Source of the DNA: Carettochelys insculpta | Lineage: Eukaryota > Chordata > Testudines > Carettochelyidae | Reading direction: 5' to 3' | NCBI RefSeq assembly: GCF_033958435.1 | Contig: NC_134161.1 | Location: 434,001-498,000 of the forward strand | Length of the DNA stretch: 64,000 bases | In this document: piece after piece, positions 24,606 through 35,157 of the stretch | Numbering within the stretch: the first letter of the stretch is position 1 | How the letters are laid out: each line of letters starts with the position of its first letter | Notes under the pieces: generated by a model | Seen by the model: the letters and a program-made list of their open reading frames with translations, nothing else | What the model was told of the DNA's origin: nothing | Database searches by the model: none | Translations under genes and position numbers: made by a program

Positions 24606-24683
24606 GCACATGCTATTTTGTTATACTATCAAAAAATGCACCATGTTGCCTTATCCCCCTGAAAAAGGTCCCGGGTGCTTCTT
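24606..24683 (+). repeat. Dispersed repeat, right copy
   Basis: TTGTTATACTATCAAAAAAT ... TTGCCTTATCCCCCTGAAAA ... GGTGCTTCTTTTA, about 85% like the copy at 18597. It is cut off by CR1-tail and PLE sequence. Confidence 0.7.
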
Positions 24684-24684
24684 T

Positions 24685-24741
24685 TAAGGGACCTTGGAGG
24701 TCATCAAGCCCAGTCCCCTACCCTCTTCGCAGGACCAAGCA
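24685..24741 (-). mobile_element. CR1 3' tail scrap
   Basis: AGGGACCTTGGAGGTCATCA and CAGTCCCCTACCCTC are the reverse complement of a CR1 3' end. It lies directly against the PLE at 24742. Confidence 0.8.
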
Positions 24742-25520
24742 CCATCCCTCACCAGCCACTACAAATCACAAACCAGTGACTCTAGGCCTGGAACCAGCCC
24801 CTGCAACAGTCCTCACTGCCAACTCTGCTCACATATCTACACCAGTGACATCATCACAGGACCTAACACCAACCATACCATTAGGGGCTCCTTTACCTGC
24901 ACATCTACTAATATAATATATGTCATCCTGTCCCAGCAATGCCCCACTGCAATTTACATTGGCCAAACTGGACAGTCTCTCTGTAAAAAAATAAATGGAC
25001 ATAAATCAGACATCAGGAAAGTTAATGTACTGTGGGGGAACACTTCAATCTCCCTGGACACTCAGTGGCAGATTTAAGGGTGACAGTCCTGAAACAAAGA
25101 AATTTCAGAAATCAAATGGAGAGAGAAATCTCTGAGATGCAATTTATTTGCAAATTTGACTCCATTAACCATGGATTAAACAGAGACTGGGAGTGGCTCG
25201 CAGCTTACAAAGGCAGTTTCTCTGCTCTGGGTGCTAATATCTCCCCATTAGACTCTGACAAAGGCTCACATCCCCCGGTCTGATCTGACTTGTTTTTCCC
25301 GCTTTTGATAAGTGCTGTTGATACTGGGCCATTTCCACCTTGCTGAATAGACCTTGTCAGCTTTGGCCCTCCCTCTTACTGGGACCCCACTCTTTAAATA
25401 CCTCTCTGAAACCACCCCCCCACCCATGCATCTGATGAAGTGGGTCTTTGCCCACAAAAGCTTATGATCCAAAATATCTGTTAGTCTATAAGGTGCCACA
25501 GGACTTCTTGTTGTTCTAGG
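24742..25520 (+). mobile_element. Penelope-like element, GIY-YIG endonuclease part and 3' end
   Basis: The plus strand encodes a cysteine-bearing linker (CNSPHCQLCSHIYTS), then the GIY-YIG nuclease core (AIYIGQTGQSLCKKINGHKS), and, after a frameshift near 25030, FNLPGHSVADLRVTVLKQRN and FICKFDSINHGLNRD. The 3' UTR ends GATGAAGTGGGTCTTTGCCC ... ATAAGGTGCCACAGGACTTC. GIY-YIG after reverse transcriptase is the hallmark of Penelope elements. The RT domain is missing, so the copy is 5'-truncated. Confidence 0.92.
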
Positions 25521-27296
25521 AGACAGGACAGTTTCTCAGAAAGGAGAGTTTCTGATGGGGACCGTCTTTGGCTCTGGTGCACTATAAATCTTCTGTGCAA
25601 CAACTGTGTTCTCAGCTGGCCACTCACTGAGTGGCCCACCTCCCATCATGGGATCCCTGAAAATAATAACTGGGCCTAGACGGTATTCTAAGGTTAGAAG
25701 AAAGAGGACAGAAAAGTCTAGGAAAAAAGAATTTTTGACTTTCCCCTTCATTACACAGACATTGCCAACATGGATGATGGCAGTGAAATATCACACACGG
25801 AACAAACAGGAATCTCAGCTAGCCCCTGCCCCCCAAGTTTCTGCGGGGGTCAAAGCATGAAGACCGATAGGAGATATTAGCAAACAGATTTTATAACCGA
25901 ACTATAAAACCAGACGGTGTCTGCAATGGACGGCAAGCGCCGGAAAATATTTTTGGTGGGGTGTAGGGAAGTGCTGTGGTGGTCTGCAGCAGCTGAAGTA
26001 GGTCCCATCCCCGCCCCCCACCACGCCGCCTAGCTTAGCTGCCAAGAGAGAATTCCTCCCTGTGGCAGCAAGCCCCAGTGGTCCCATGCTATGGGCATGG
26101 AGGTGTTCAGTGGGAGGCCAGTTGAATGGTCCTCCCCAAGTATCTTGGGCATCGGGGGAGACTTCCCCCTAGTGGCTGCAAGCCCCCCCAGATATTGTTC
26201 CTGCCCTTGGAGCCCTAAAAGCGCACAATTTCGGACATGGCGCTACCTGGCAGCATAGGCAGCCCTGAACAGCAGGCACATCCTTTGATTGGGTGGTGGG
26301 CTACCCACGTGATGTGGCAGCACGCGAGAAGGACCCAGACTGCGTGGCACGTGTGGGGGAAGGAATGAGGTGCCACACAAAGGAAAAACCACTCAAAAGT
26401 GTCTCGGGATCGTATGCAAGCATGGCCCCCCACAACAGCTTCGTTGCCACATGGTGCGATGGGGCAGCAGCTGGTGCCAAGCAAAATAGACCAAGTGTAG
26501 AGACAGAACCATGACCTCCCTGCCCGGGCTATTCATAATGGGTAGATGCACACACAGTGCTAATAACAAAGTCGAAAGACATTTCTCAGGCTCTCATACA
26601 AACATGAGCCCACAGCCAGCTCTGTTACCTACCTGCTCGGTGTTCTTGGGGAACCAGAGCATGGCCACCTGTCAGCCCTGTGCTCTTGGGAAGCCAGGAC
26701 GTGACACTCATGGATAACAAATCCCATTCCCCCAGGCTTCTGCTTGAACCAAAGACAAACCACTGAAACTGGCCGGGCTGAACACACCTAGGCTACGTCT
26801 ACACTATGAGATAAATTCAAATGTAAGGCAGTTAGCTCAGTATTGCCAGAACCGTCTTCACTGTAAACACCATTAGCTCGTTAGGGAGCACTAATACTGA
26901 GATTACAATATCCTAGTTACCATGAATTCAAGCTCGAATTCAGAAGTTCAATTTCAGGCCAAGTGTGGAAGTGCCACGTCTTAAAATTAAACTTATTAGC
27001 CTCCAAAGGTTTCCCATATGTAATCCACGGTGCCCCTTACTGCTCTGCTCTGGCCGCTGCTCTCCAGTTAATTGGGTAACAGGAAGACTGTGAATTTCAA
27101 AGTGGGAGCAGCAAGCCTGCGGCTGTGGGCACATGTTTGTACGAGAGCCTGAGATAGACAGTTAGCACACACCAGGTATCCCCTCTTAATTCCTCTTGTA
27201 ACATTGATTAAGCCATTGTTAATAAAGTTTTTTTACACTCACTGCTTGTCTCATCTCTGTCCACTACTCATCCAGCAAACCCCTTTCACTCCCAGA
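25521..27296. other. No recognisable gene
   Basis: Chance frames only, plus the TIR remnant beginning at 26791. Confidence 0.55.
26791..27130. mobile_element. DNA-transposon remnant with GGCTACGTCTACACTA end
   Basis: Left terminus GGCTACGTCTACACTATGAG matches the TIR family at 60402 and 60894. No matching right end was found, so it is truncated or the right end has decayed. A similar scrap (AAGGCTATGTAGACATTG) lies at 30791. Confidence 0.5.
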
Positions 27297-28415
27297 TCAG
27301 GGGTCAGGTTGGTGGTTGCGGTAGGAGTCAGGAGAGAGGGTCAGGGTCAGGAGGTTGGGGGATCAGGGTCAGGTTGGGCCTGGGGATGATGTTGGGGGTT
27401 GGGGATGGAGTAAGGGAGGGCTGCTGGTCGGGGGTGGTAGTCAGGGATTGGGGTGGGGGTCAGCCATGAGGGTCAAAGTCAGAAACAGGAGATGATTTAG
27501 GGTCATGTTTTGGGGAGTCAAGATTGGGGGTGAGGGTCAGGGGCTCAGGTGTGGGGTGTATGCATGGGGGTCAGGCTTGGGGAGGATTGAAGTCAGGGGG
27601 TCGGATGTGGGGGTAGTGGCTGGGATCAGGGGTTCATGTTCAGGGTCAGAGGTCAGTATCAGAGTTGGGGCAGTGGAGGGGGGTCAGATGTACTGGTTGG
27701 CAATGGGTGTTGAGGGTCGGATTCGGGGTCACAGTGGGTGTGGGAAATCAGGGGTCGGGACCAGGGCTGGGGACTGCAGTTGGCATGGGGGTCAGGTTAG
27801 TGCTCTGGTTTGGCAGTCGGGGTGGGAACCGGAGTCAAAGTCAGGGCTGGAGGGCCGGGGTGGGAGTCGGGTTTAGGTATTCGGGACAAAGCTGGTGGTC
27901 AGGGTTGTGGGTGGAGGCAGGGGTCGGGTTTAGGGGGGCTGAGTGTGGTGTTCAGGGGTTGGGGTTGTGGGTGGGGAGGTCAGCGACGGGTTGGGGTTTG
28001 GGGTCATGGGTCAGGGGTGGGGTGGGGGTCAGTGACGGGTGGGGGTGGGGTTCTGGACTGGATCAGGTTCAGGGTGGGGGCTGGGGGTGAGGGGTCAGAT
28101 TTGGGGTTGGGGTCAGGCGTAGGTGTGGGCGTGGTGGTCAGGGTGGAGGGGTAGGTCATGAGCTGAAGTCGGGGTGGGCGATGGGTGAGGTTGGGGGGCT
28201 GGGGAATGGGGGTCAGAATTGGGGGGGTCGCAGTCGGATGTGGGTGCTGGGCACGGGGTGGCGCTTGGAGTGGAGGTTGGGGGTCAACGGTCGGTTTCAG
28301 GGTCAGGGCGGGAGGCAGGTGACGGGGTTGGGGTCAGGATGGTGCCCGGGGTGGTAGTCGGGTGAGGATCGCAAAGTCCGGGCTGGAGGTCGGGGGGGGG
28401 GGGAGGGGGGGGGGT
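27297..28415. repeat. G-rich degenerate minisatellite
   Basis: About 1.1 kb of irregular repeats built from GGGGTCAGG, GGGTTGGGG and GGTGGGGGTC, with almost all G on the plus strand. It ends in G12-A-G10 (28392-28414). Long open frames here on both strands are by-products of low complexity. Repeated G3-G5 runs give strong G-quadruplex potential on the plus strand. Confidence 0.95.
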
Positions 28416-28439
28416 GTCAGCGACAGCGGCGGGTCCGGG

Positions 28440-28770
28440 GGCGGTTTGGGACGCTACTAAACTTACCTCAATAGGCAGCGCTGTGAAAACTGCAACTCCC
28501 AAGAGGCATCGCTCACAATGGGCGGGACTCACGCGAAACAGGACCAATCCCTCGGCCAGCCGGGTCGGGCTTCCTTAGCACTGATGTCACTTCCTCTTCC
28601 AGCATCGGCCGTTTCCAGCCCAAGCTAGGAACGGAAGTTGTAATGCCAAAAGCGCCTCCGGGCCTATCAGAGAGCGCCGAACCTCGCACTGGCTGCTGGG
28701 AGAACAGGCACTCGGGACCGCCTTGCCCAAGTGCCTGATGGGAGATGTAGGCTGGGAAACGCACGTGCCC
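28440..28770. promoter_or_regulatory. CpG-rich promoter-like block
   Basis: Within 330 bp there are ZNF143/Staf-like motifs at 28488-28509 (AACTGCAACTCCCAAGAGG) and, on the minus strand, 28731-28758 (CTACATCTCCCATCAGGC). There is also a GC box (GGGCGGG, near 28520), a CCAAT box (28544-28548), a CRE-like TGATGTCAC (28582-28590) abutting ETS-type TTCCTCTTCC (28591-28600), and a second ETS site CGGAAG (near 28632). CpG dinucleotides are far denser than in the surrounding DNA. This combination is typical of housekeeping, often bidirectional, promoters. A donor-like GGAG|GTGAGG follows at about 28851 on the plus strand. I could not recognise a coding exon on either side, so the target gene is unknown. 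Confidence 0.4.
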
Positions 28771-30838
28771 CTTTCCCTGGACGGTGGGCGTATGGTGTGG
28801 GGCAGGGGCCCATGACCAGGGCTGGACACCCGCAGCTGGGGGCTTGCGGAGGTGAGGGCAGCATGGGGGTTAGCAGGGGGACCGCAGGTCCAACTGTCCT
28901 GGGATAGGGGGTTAGGACCAAACCCCTCTGGGCTGAAGTGGGGGACAGCCTTAGACCTGTTTGGCAGCGGGGCCCATGGAGAGGAGGGAGCGGGGACGGT
29001 AGGCGAGGACGGGGCTGTGGGCATCTAAGGGGAAGGAATGAAAAGGTGAGGAGGGGTTTTACATAGGTCAGGGGTGAGCAAACTTTTTAGGTTGTGCCCA
29101 ATTTCCCTCCTGGCAAGTAGCAGCTTCCCCCCCTCCCTGCGCGTCCAGTGTAACCCCACGTGACTGAAATTTCAGTTCTGTTTATATGGAAATAAAATAA
29201 CCTTTTGGCACCTATAAGAAAATATATAAAATGTAACAAAACATTATTAATCGGTATACAAATGTGCCTACCCATCAGTAACGTATTTCAACATTTTAAT
29301 GAGATGGATGAGCCTGAGACCCCTGCTCTCTTAAGAAATTGCACATCGCCCAAGGGGGCCTGCCTTCCCCTACTCCACCTTGTGTGAGCAGGGAGCGAGC
29401 AGCTGGCGATACAACAACAGGACATGAAGTGATTTTTGAGGAGGAAACTGAGCCACACGTGACAAAGAAAAGCAAAGCTGATGGTGAGCGGTGGCTAAGG
29501 TGCCCACTGTAACACTGTCTGCTCAGCCATCCCCCTCACTGTGATGTTACGGGAGACTTCTCTTCATAGCAGTTTGAACTTCCCACCACTCCCTGGATAA
29601 CTACAGATGTCTGGCTCCACCCTCTATGGCTAAAATACTCCAGATTTCTCAGCCTACCCTCCCCTATTTTTTTTTTCCTTTCACTAGCCCAGCACCGACT
29701 TAGTGCCCTTAACATCTTGCTCCTAGTCTGACATTTCTAACGAGATGGGTTAAAAGGCATCAGCTGAGATCCTGCAATAGCTCCCCTTTAAGAGGGGATA
29801 TGTGTTTTCCAGTAAGTAGCCTGCCCCCTTTCCTCACATTTAGTCATCTGTGATTTAAAAATTTAAAACACAAAACAAAAAAAAACACTGCTGTGATGGT
29901 AAAAATAGAAAAACAAATCTGTGTACATCATTAGGGAGATTAAATGGCTCTATTACACAAAGATGTGTTGGAATTAATTGCAAATGACAGTCCACAAACA
30001 CAATTTAAAAAAAAAAAAAAACATCAATACCAAAGAACTCAGTTTTGCTGCTAACATTGTAATGTTGCAACCCATGACTCCTCAGCCTCAACTGGCTGAT
30101 TTCACCGTCTGTAAAACGTTAAGCATTACATCTTCCTCCCTTTAAATGTGCTCCTGCAAAACCCTTCAGAACAGCTAATGTAGCTTCATTCTCAAAGCCA
30201 GCCCTTCTAGTGCTGGTGACCTACATATTCGAGCACTGGTACTGCCTCCGGATGGGGGTGGTTTGAAGTTATGGAAGAAAGGGTTTGCCACCTATCCCAG
30301 ACCCAACACCATTGCCAGGAGAGTTGGTAACCTGGAACAGAGCCAAGAGTGAGGCTTGTGCTGGAGGAGCAAAAGGTGGCCACAAAGCTTGCTAGAAAGA
30401 AGTAGGGCTTTTAAGGGGATAGTGCCACTTCAACTGCCCAGCTGCCTTCTGCTCAGTCCTACAGCACAAGGGCCAGTTGGCTCCATCTGGTGAGTGAGGT
30501 GGGGCTAAGTGTTGGGTATACAGGAGTGGACAGCTGGGCCAGTGCTGAGCAGCATGGGTGACGGGTGCTGAGCTGGGACAGACACCAGGACCTATGCTGA
30601 GCCACGCATGGATAGACAAGAGATGGAATGGGGAGGCAGCATATAGCTGCACAGGGCACCACAAAATTCATGGCACCAAATTGCCACAAATTTCATGGTG
30701 CCCTGTGCAACTACATGCCTTTCTATAAGGACAACCCAGCTTATTCTAACATAACAATGCTCATGTAGTGTATGTCAGTACTCACATTCTTAAGGCTATG
30801 TAGACATTGTATTAAAGTAAATTTCAAAGAGCTCTACT
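28771..30838. other. No recognisable gene
   Basis: A hAT-like start (CAGGGGTGAGCAAACTTTTT at 29069) without a matching right end, a 16-A run at about 30006, otherwise unique sequence. Confidence 0.5.
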
Positions 30839-31630
30839 AGAATCATAGAATGCTAGGACTGGAAGGGACCTTGCGAGGTCATCAAGTCCAGCCCCCTGCC
30901 CTCATGGCAGGACCACGTACTGTCTAGACCAACCCTGATAGACATTTATCTAACCTGTTCTTAAATATCTCCAGAGATGGAGATTCCACAACCTCCCAAG
31001 GCAATTTATTCCGGTGTTCGACCACCCGAACAGTTAGGAATTTTTCCCTAATGTCCAACCTGAACCTCCCTTGCTGCAGTTTAAGCCAATTGCCTCTTGT
31101 TCTATTCTCGGAGCCCAAGAAGAACAAGTTTTCTCCCTCCTCTTTAGGACATGCATTTTGATACCTGAAAACCACTATCACGCCCCCCCTTAATCTTCTT
31201 TTTTCCAAACTAATCAAGCCCAATTCTTTCAGCCTTTCTTCATAGGTCACGTTCTCTAGCCGTTTGATAATTCTTGCTGCTCTTTTCTGGACCCTTTCCA
31301 ATTTCTCCACATCTTTCTTGAAATGCAGAGCCCAGAACTGGACACAATACTCCAGCTGAGGCCTAACCAGTGCAAGAGTACAGCAGAAGAATGACTTCTT
31401 GTGTCTTGTTCACAACACACCTGTTAATGCATCCCAGAATCACATTTGCTTTTTTTGCAACAGCATCACACTGTTGACTCATATTTAGCTTGTGGTCCAC
31501 TATAGTCGTTCCTAGACAGTCGCTTCCCATTCTGGATGTGTGAAACTGATTGTTCTTTCTTAATTGGAGCTCTTTGCATTTGTCTTTATTAAACTTCATC
31601 CTGTTTACTTCAGACCATTTCTCCTGATTC
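30839..31630 (-). mobile_element. CR1 LINE 3' part
   Basis: Minus-strand reading from MKFNKDKCKELQLRKNN through NMSQQCDAVAKKANVILG, then LERVQKRAARIIKRLENV and LGLISLEKRRLRGGV, to the 3' tail at 30839 (AATCATAGAATGCTAGGACT). One frame change near 31360. Confidence 0.95.
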
Positions 31631-33059
31631 TGGGGCAAAACTCTGTCCTGTCTGCAGCAGAGAGGCTGGCCCTGATCCTGAAAGCACTTAAGGATATATA
31701 CACTTACTGTTACCAATACACTTGAGTGTTTGCAGCCACAGAACCACTCTCACCAGTTAACTAATACACAAAATTACATTTAAATTGATTATTTATTCAG
31801 GTAATTTTTCCTATTGGAAACCAATGTACTGCAGTTGGGGTAGGTGGTAGCAGGCCTCCCAAGTACCCTCTCTCACAATCTGAAGTAGGTATACAGGAGT
31901 TCTCCTTCAGTTTCCCTTTCAGTTCAGGGCCCTTTAACACGTCCACAGAAGCCAAATAATCAAAGCAGAGCCCTTGTGGGATCCATTATAGTAGAACCTG
32001 CATCTCCCTCTGTTAAAGTCCTTAGCTCAGAAGTTGCACTGCAATGACCAGCCTCAGTCACCTTTTTAGCTAAGAAATGTTTAACCAAGTCTTCACAAAA
32101 TATTTCTCTCTTCACTTTGCATGTTAGATCAGCTTTTAATTCACCTATTTTAAGCCTGTGACAGGGTGCACTCCCTCTAGTAACACCTGCTCCTGTATAG
32201 ATTAGCTCTTCAGTTCCGGTGCCCTCCTCATCTGGTGGGTCCCCCATTGCTCTCTCTTCCCAGAGGCCTATTTCACGCCAAAAACAGCAGGTCTCCTCTT
32301 CGTGACAGGCCCTCGAGTCAGGTCAGCACTCATGTTCCCCCCACTCTGGAACTATCCCTAGTCACGCTACACAGTCTTCTAGACTACCCTAAGAGGGCCA
32401 CTTCCCCAGCATACAGTACGGTAACCTGGGCCTGCTCTCCACCCCAAGCAGTTTGTCATAAAACGAACACTGCTGCACAGCTCACCAGGCTGGCTGCAGG
32501 GCCCAGATAAGAACTTAGAGAATGATTAATTTCTACAGCAAAAGTTATTTCATTGCATGCTCCTACAGTAACAGTTTACAAACCATAGTAGTCAGCAGGG
32601 GAGGGCCCAAGTACAGGACAAAATAAAATAAAAGTAAAAGTAAAAAATAAGTTGGGACACCTTTTTGGCATCCCTAATACGGAACAGATGGTCACCCCAA
32701 GTACACAGGCTGCGCCGGGGAGAGAGGCCTGTCCCAGCCCTTTCTCACCACAGCAACTCGAGGCAAGGTGAGAAGTGCTGCTCCAAAGCCCCTGCAGCTC
32801 CAGCAGGTACAGCCAGGGTGCATGACAGGGACCAGGGGCCCGCGAAAGCAGGGCCAGGCAGGCGCTGGGCTGCCTGGGTGGAGCAGGGCCACAGCAAGCT
32901 GAAACCAGCACTTCCCCACACCCAGGCACCGGAGTGGGAGCAGACCAGCACAAGAGTTGGGGCAATGTCTCTCCTAAGCCGGGGCCTCTTAGCAGCAAAG
33001 ACCACCCGCCCTGCCCCCTCAAAGGGTAGCACAGAGCCCCTCTGTCCCGCCCCACCTCT
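31631..33059. other. No recognisable gene
   Basis: Holds the GTGACCA-family copy at 32588. Overlapping frames of up to 222 codons on both strands at 32576-33413 are a GC effect. Confidence 0.5.
32588..32696 (-). mobile_element. Single-arm copy of the GTGACCA family
   Basis: Reverse complement reads GGGTGACCATCTGTTCCGTA ... GATGCCAAAAAGG ... TTGTCCTGTACTTGGGCCC, matching the arms at 36281 and 36957. Confidence 0.65.
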
Positions 33060-33550
33060 TCGTGCCCCTCCTTCCTCCCGGGCTCCTGCCACCAACACCT
33101 CAACAGGGCCATTTCCGCTTCCGCCCACGCCCGACCCCTGCCCTGGAAATGCAACAGCCTGGCAGGCAGCCGCTGGCAGCCACTGTAGTCTACGACGCTC
33201 CGCCTCAAACACTGCGCTCGCAGCCCTCAGTGGCTGATGGGAGATGGAGGCAGCGGGTGCACAGTCTTGCATGGAGCCCCAGGACTCGCCTTGCCTTATG
33301 GTGCCCCCGGGCCACAGTGGCTGATGGGAGACAAAGGCAGATTGCACGCCATCTCCCATGGTGCTCTGGGACTCTCCAGCTTTTGGGAGAGGGAGGCAGC
33401 TGGCATACAACATCCCATCGTGCCTTGGGGCCTGCTGCTGCTGCTGCTGATGGGAGGCATAAGCTCTGGGACTCGATTTCGCTGGTGGGAGCTGGAAGCA
33501 GTTGGCACTCCATCCCCCTTCTGCCCCGAGGCCTGCAGTGGCTGATGGGA
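33060..33550 (+). repeat. GC-rich block with repeated CTGATGGGAG motif
   Basis: CAGTGGCTGATGGGAGATGG (33229), CAGTGGCTGATGGGAGACAA (33315), GCTGCTGATGGGAGGCAT (33444) and CAGTGGCTGATGGGAGGCG (33535) recur at spacings of about 86, 129 and 91 bp. The intervening DNA is loosely repetitive (GCATGGAGCCCCAGGACTCG, GGTGCTCTGGGACTCTCC). Large overlapping frames on both strands reflect GC content. A PLE is inserted at 33556. Confidence 0.7.
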
Positions 33551-33555
33551 GGCGA

Positions 33556-34565
33556 GTATCAGAGAGGGGGCCGTGTTAGTCTATCTTCAAGAACAAGAAG
33601 CCCTGTGGCACCTTATAGACTAACAGATATTTTGAAGCATAAGCTTTCGTGGACAAAGACCCGCTTCATCAGATGCGTGATTAGGGGGATGGTTTCAGAG
33701 GGGTATTTAAAGAGTGGGGACCCTGTAAGAGGGAGGGCCAGAGCTGGCAAGGTCTATTCAGCAAGGTGGAAAAGGCCCAGTATCGATAGTATATATGAAG
33801 AGAGGAAAAAACAGGTCAGATAAGACGAGGGATGTGGCCCATTGTCAGACTAATGTTGAGATGTTAACACCTAGGGCAGAGAAGCTTCTTTTGTAAGGTG
33901 TGAGCCCCTCCCAGTCTGTTTAATCCATGGTTAATGGAGTCAAATTCGCAAATAAATTGCATCTCAGAGATTTCTCTCTCCATTTGATTTTTGAAATTTT
34001 TGTGTTTCAGGACTGTCACCCTTAAATCTGCCACTGAGCATCCAGGGAGATTGAAGTGTTCCCCCGCAGGCTTCTGTACATTAACGTTCCTGATGTCTGA
34101 TTTATGTCCATTTATTCTTTTATGTAGAGACTGTCCAGTTTGGCCAATGTAAATTGCAGTGGGGCATTGCTGGCACATGGTGGCATATATTATATTAGTA
34201 GATGTGCAAGTAAAGGAGCCCCAATGGTATGGTTGGTGTTAGGTCCTGTGATGATACCACTGGTGTAAATATGTGAGCAGAGTTGGCAGCAGGGTTTGTT
34301 GCAGGGGCTGGTTCCAGGCTCAGAGTCACTAGTTCGCAATTTGTAGTGGCTGGTGAGGATTTGTTTAGGGTTGGCAGGCTGTCTGTAGGCGAGGACAGGC
34401 CTGCCCCCCAAGGTCTGTGAGAGTGAAAGATCATTGTTCAGGATGGGTTGCAGATCACTGATGATGCGCTGGAGAGGCCTTAGGTGAGGGCTGTATGTGA
34501 TGGTCAGTGGTGTTCTCTTGTTTTCCTTGGGAGGCCTGTCTTGTGTCTGTCTGACAGATGAAAGC
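33556..34565 (-). mobile_element. Penelope-like element, minus-oriented half of a head-to-head pair
   Basis: The 3' terminus is at 33556 (AGTATCAGAGAGGGGGCCGT on the plus strand). Reading upwards on the minus strand the element holds the 3' UTR, FNLPGCSVADLRVTVLKHKN, the GIY-YIG core AIYIGQTGQSLHKRINGHKS, the CNKPCCQLCSHIYTS linker and the end of the RT region (TYSPHLRPLQRIISDLQP). The frame breaks near 34190. It abuts an oppositely oriented copy at about 34566. Confidence 0.92.
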
Positions 34566-35157
34566 CGGAGGAGGGAAGAAGGCTTTTTAAAGAGTTCCAT
34601 CATGATTTCAACAGTTTCCACCCCGCCATCAACCTTAGCCTGGACCGGTCCACACAAGAGATTCACTTCCAGGACGCTACTGTGCAGATAAGTGATGTCA
34701 CATAACCACCACCCTATACCGAAAACTCGCAGACCGCTGTGCTTATCCACACACCTCCAGCTTCCATCCAGAGGAGACTACATGATCCATTGTTTACAGC
34801 CAGGCACTAAGGTACAACCATATTTGCTCTGATCCATCAGACAGAGACAAACATCTACAAGACTTTTTCCAAGCTTTCCTCAAACTACAATATCCAAAGG
34901 AAGTGAGGAAACAGACTGACAGAGCCAGATGGGTACCCAGAAGCCACCTGCTACAAGACAGGTCTTGCAAGAAAAACAAGAGCACACCACTGGCCATCAC
35001 ATACAGCCCCCACCTAAGGCCTCTCCAGCACATCATCAATGATCTGCAACCCATCCTGGACAAGGATCCTTCACTCTCACAGACCTTTGGAGGCAGGCCT
35101 GTCCTCACCTACAGACAGCCTGCCAACTTTACACAAATCCTCACCAGCCACTATAGG
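34566..35157 (+). mobile_element. Penelope-like element, plus-oriented RT fragment
   Basis: In shifting plus-strand frames: FHHDFNSFHPAINLSLDRST, QEIHFQDATVQISD, ARWVPRSHLLQDRSCKKNKS, TYSPHLRPLQHIINDLQPIL and GGRPVLTYRQPANFTQIL. This is the PLE reverse-transcriptase C-terminal region and overlaps in content with the neighbouring minus copy. It ends at 35157, just before where the linker and nuclease should begin. Confidence 0.88.

Noticed and set aside
27505..28154. Glycine/valine-rich reading frames of up to 141 codons
   Set aside because: They come from the G-rich minisatellite in overlapping frames with no independent coding signal.
32576..33823. Overlapping frames of 190-253 codons on both strands
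   Set aside because: GC-rich, loosely repetitive DNA; the longest one runs into a PLE terminus. No domain or splice-supported structure.
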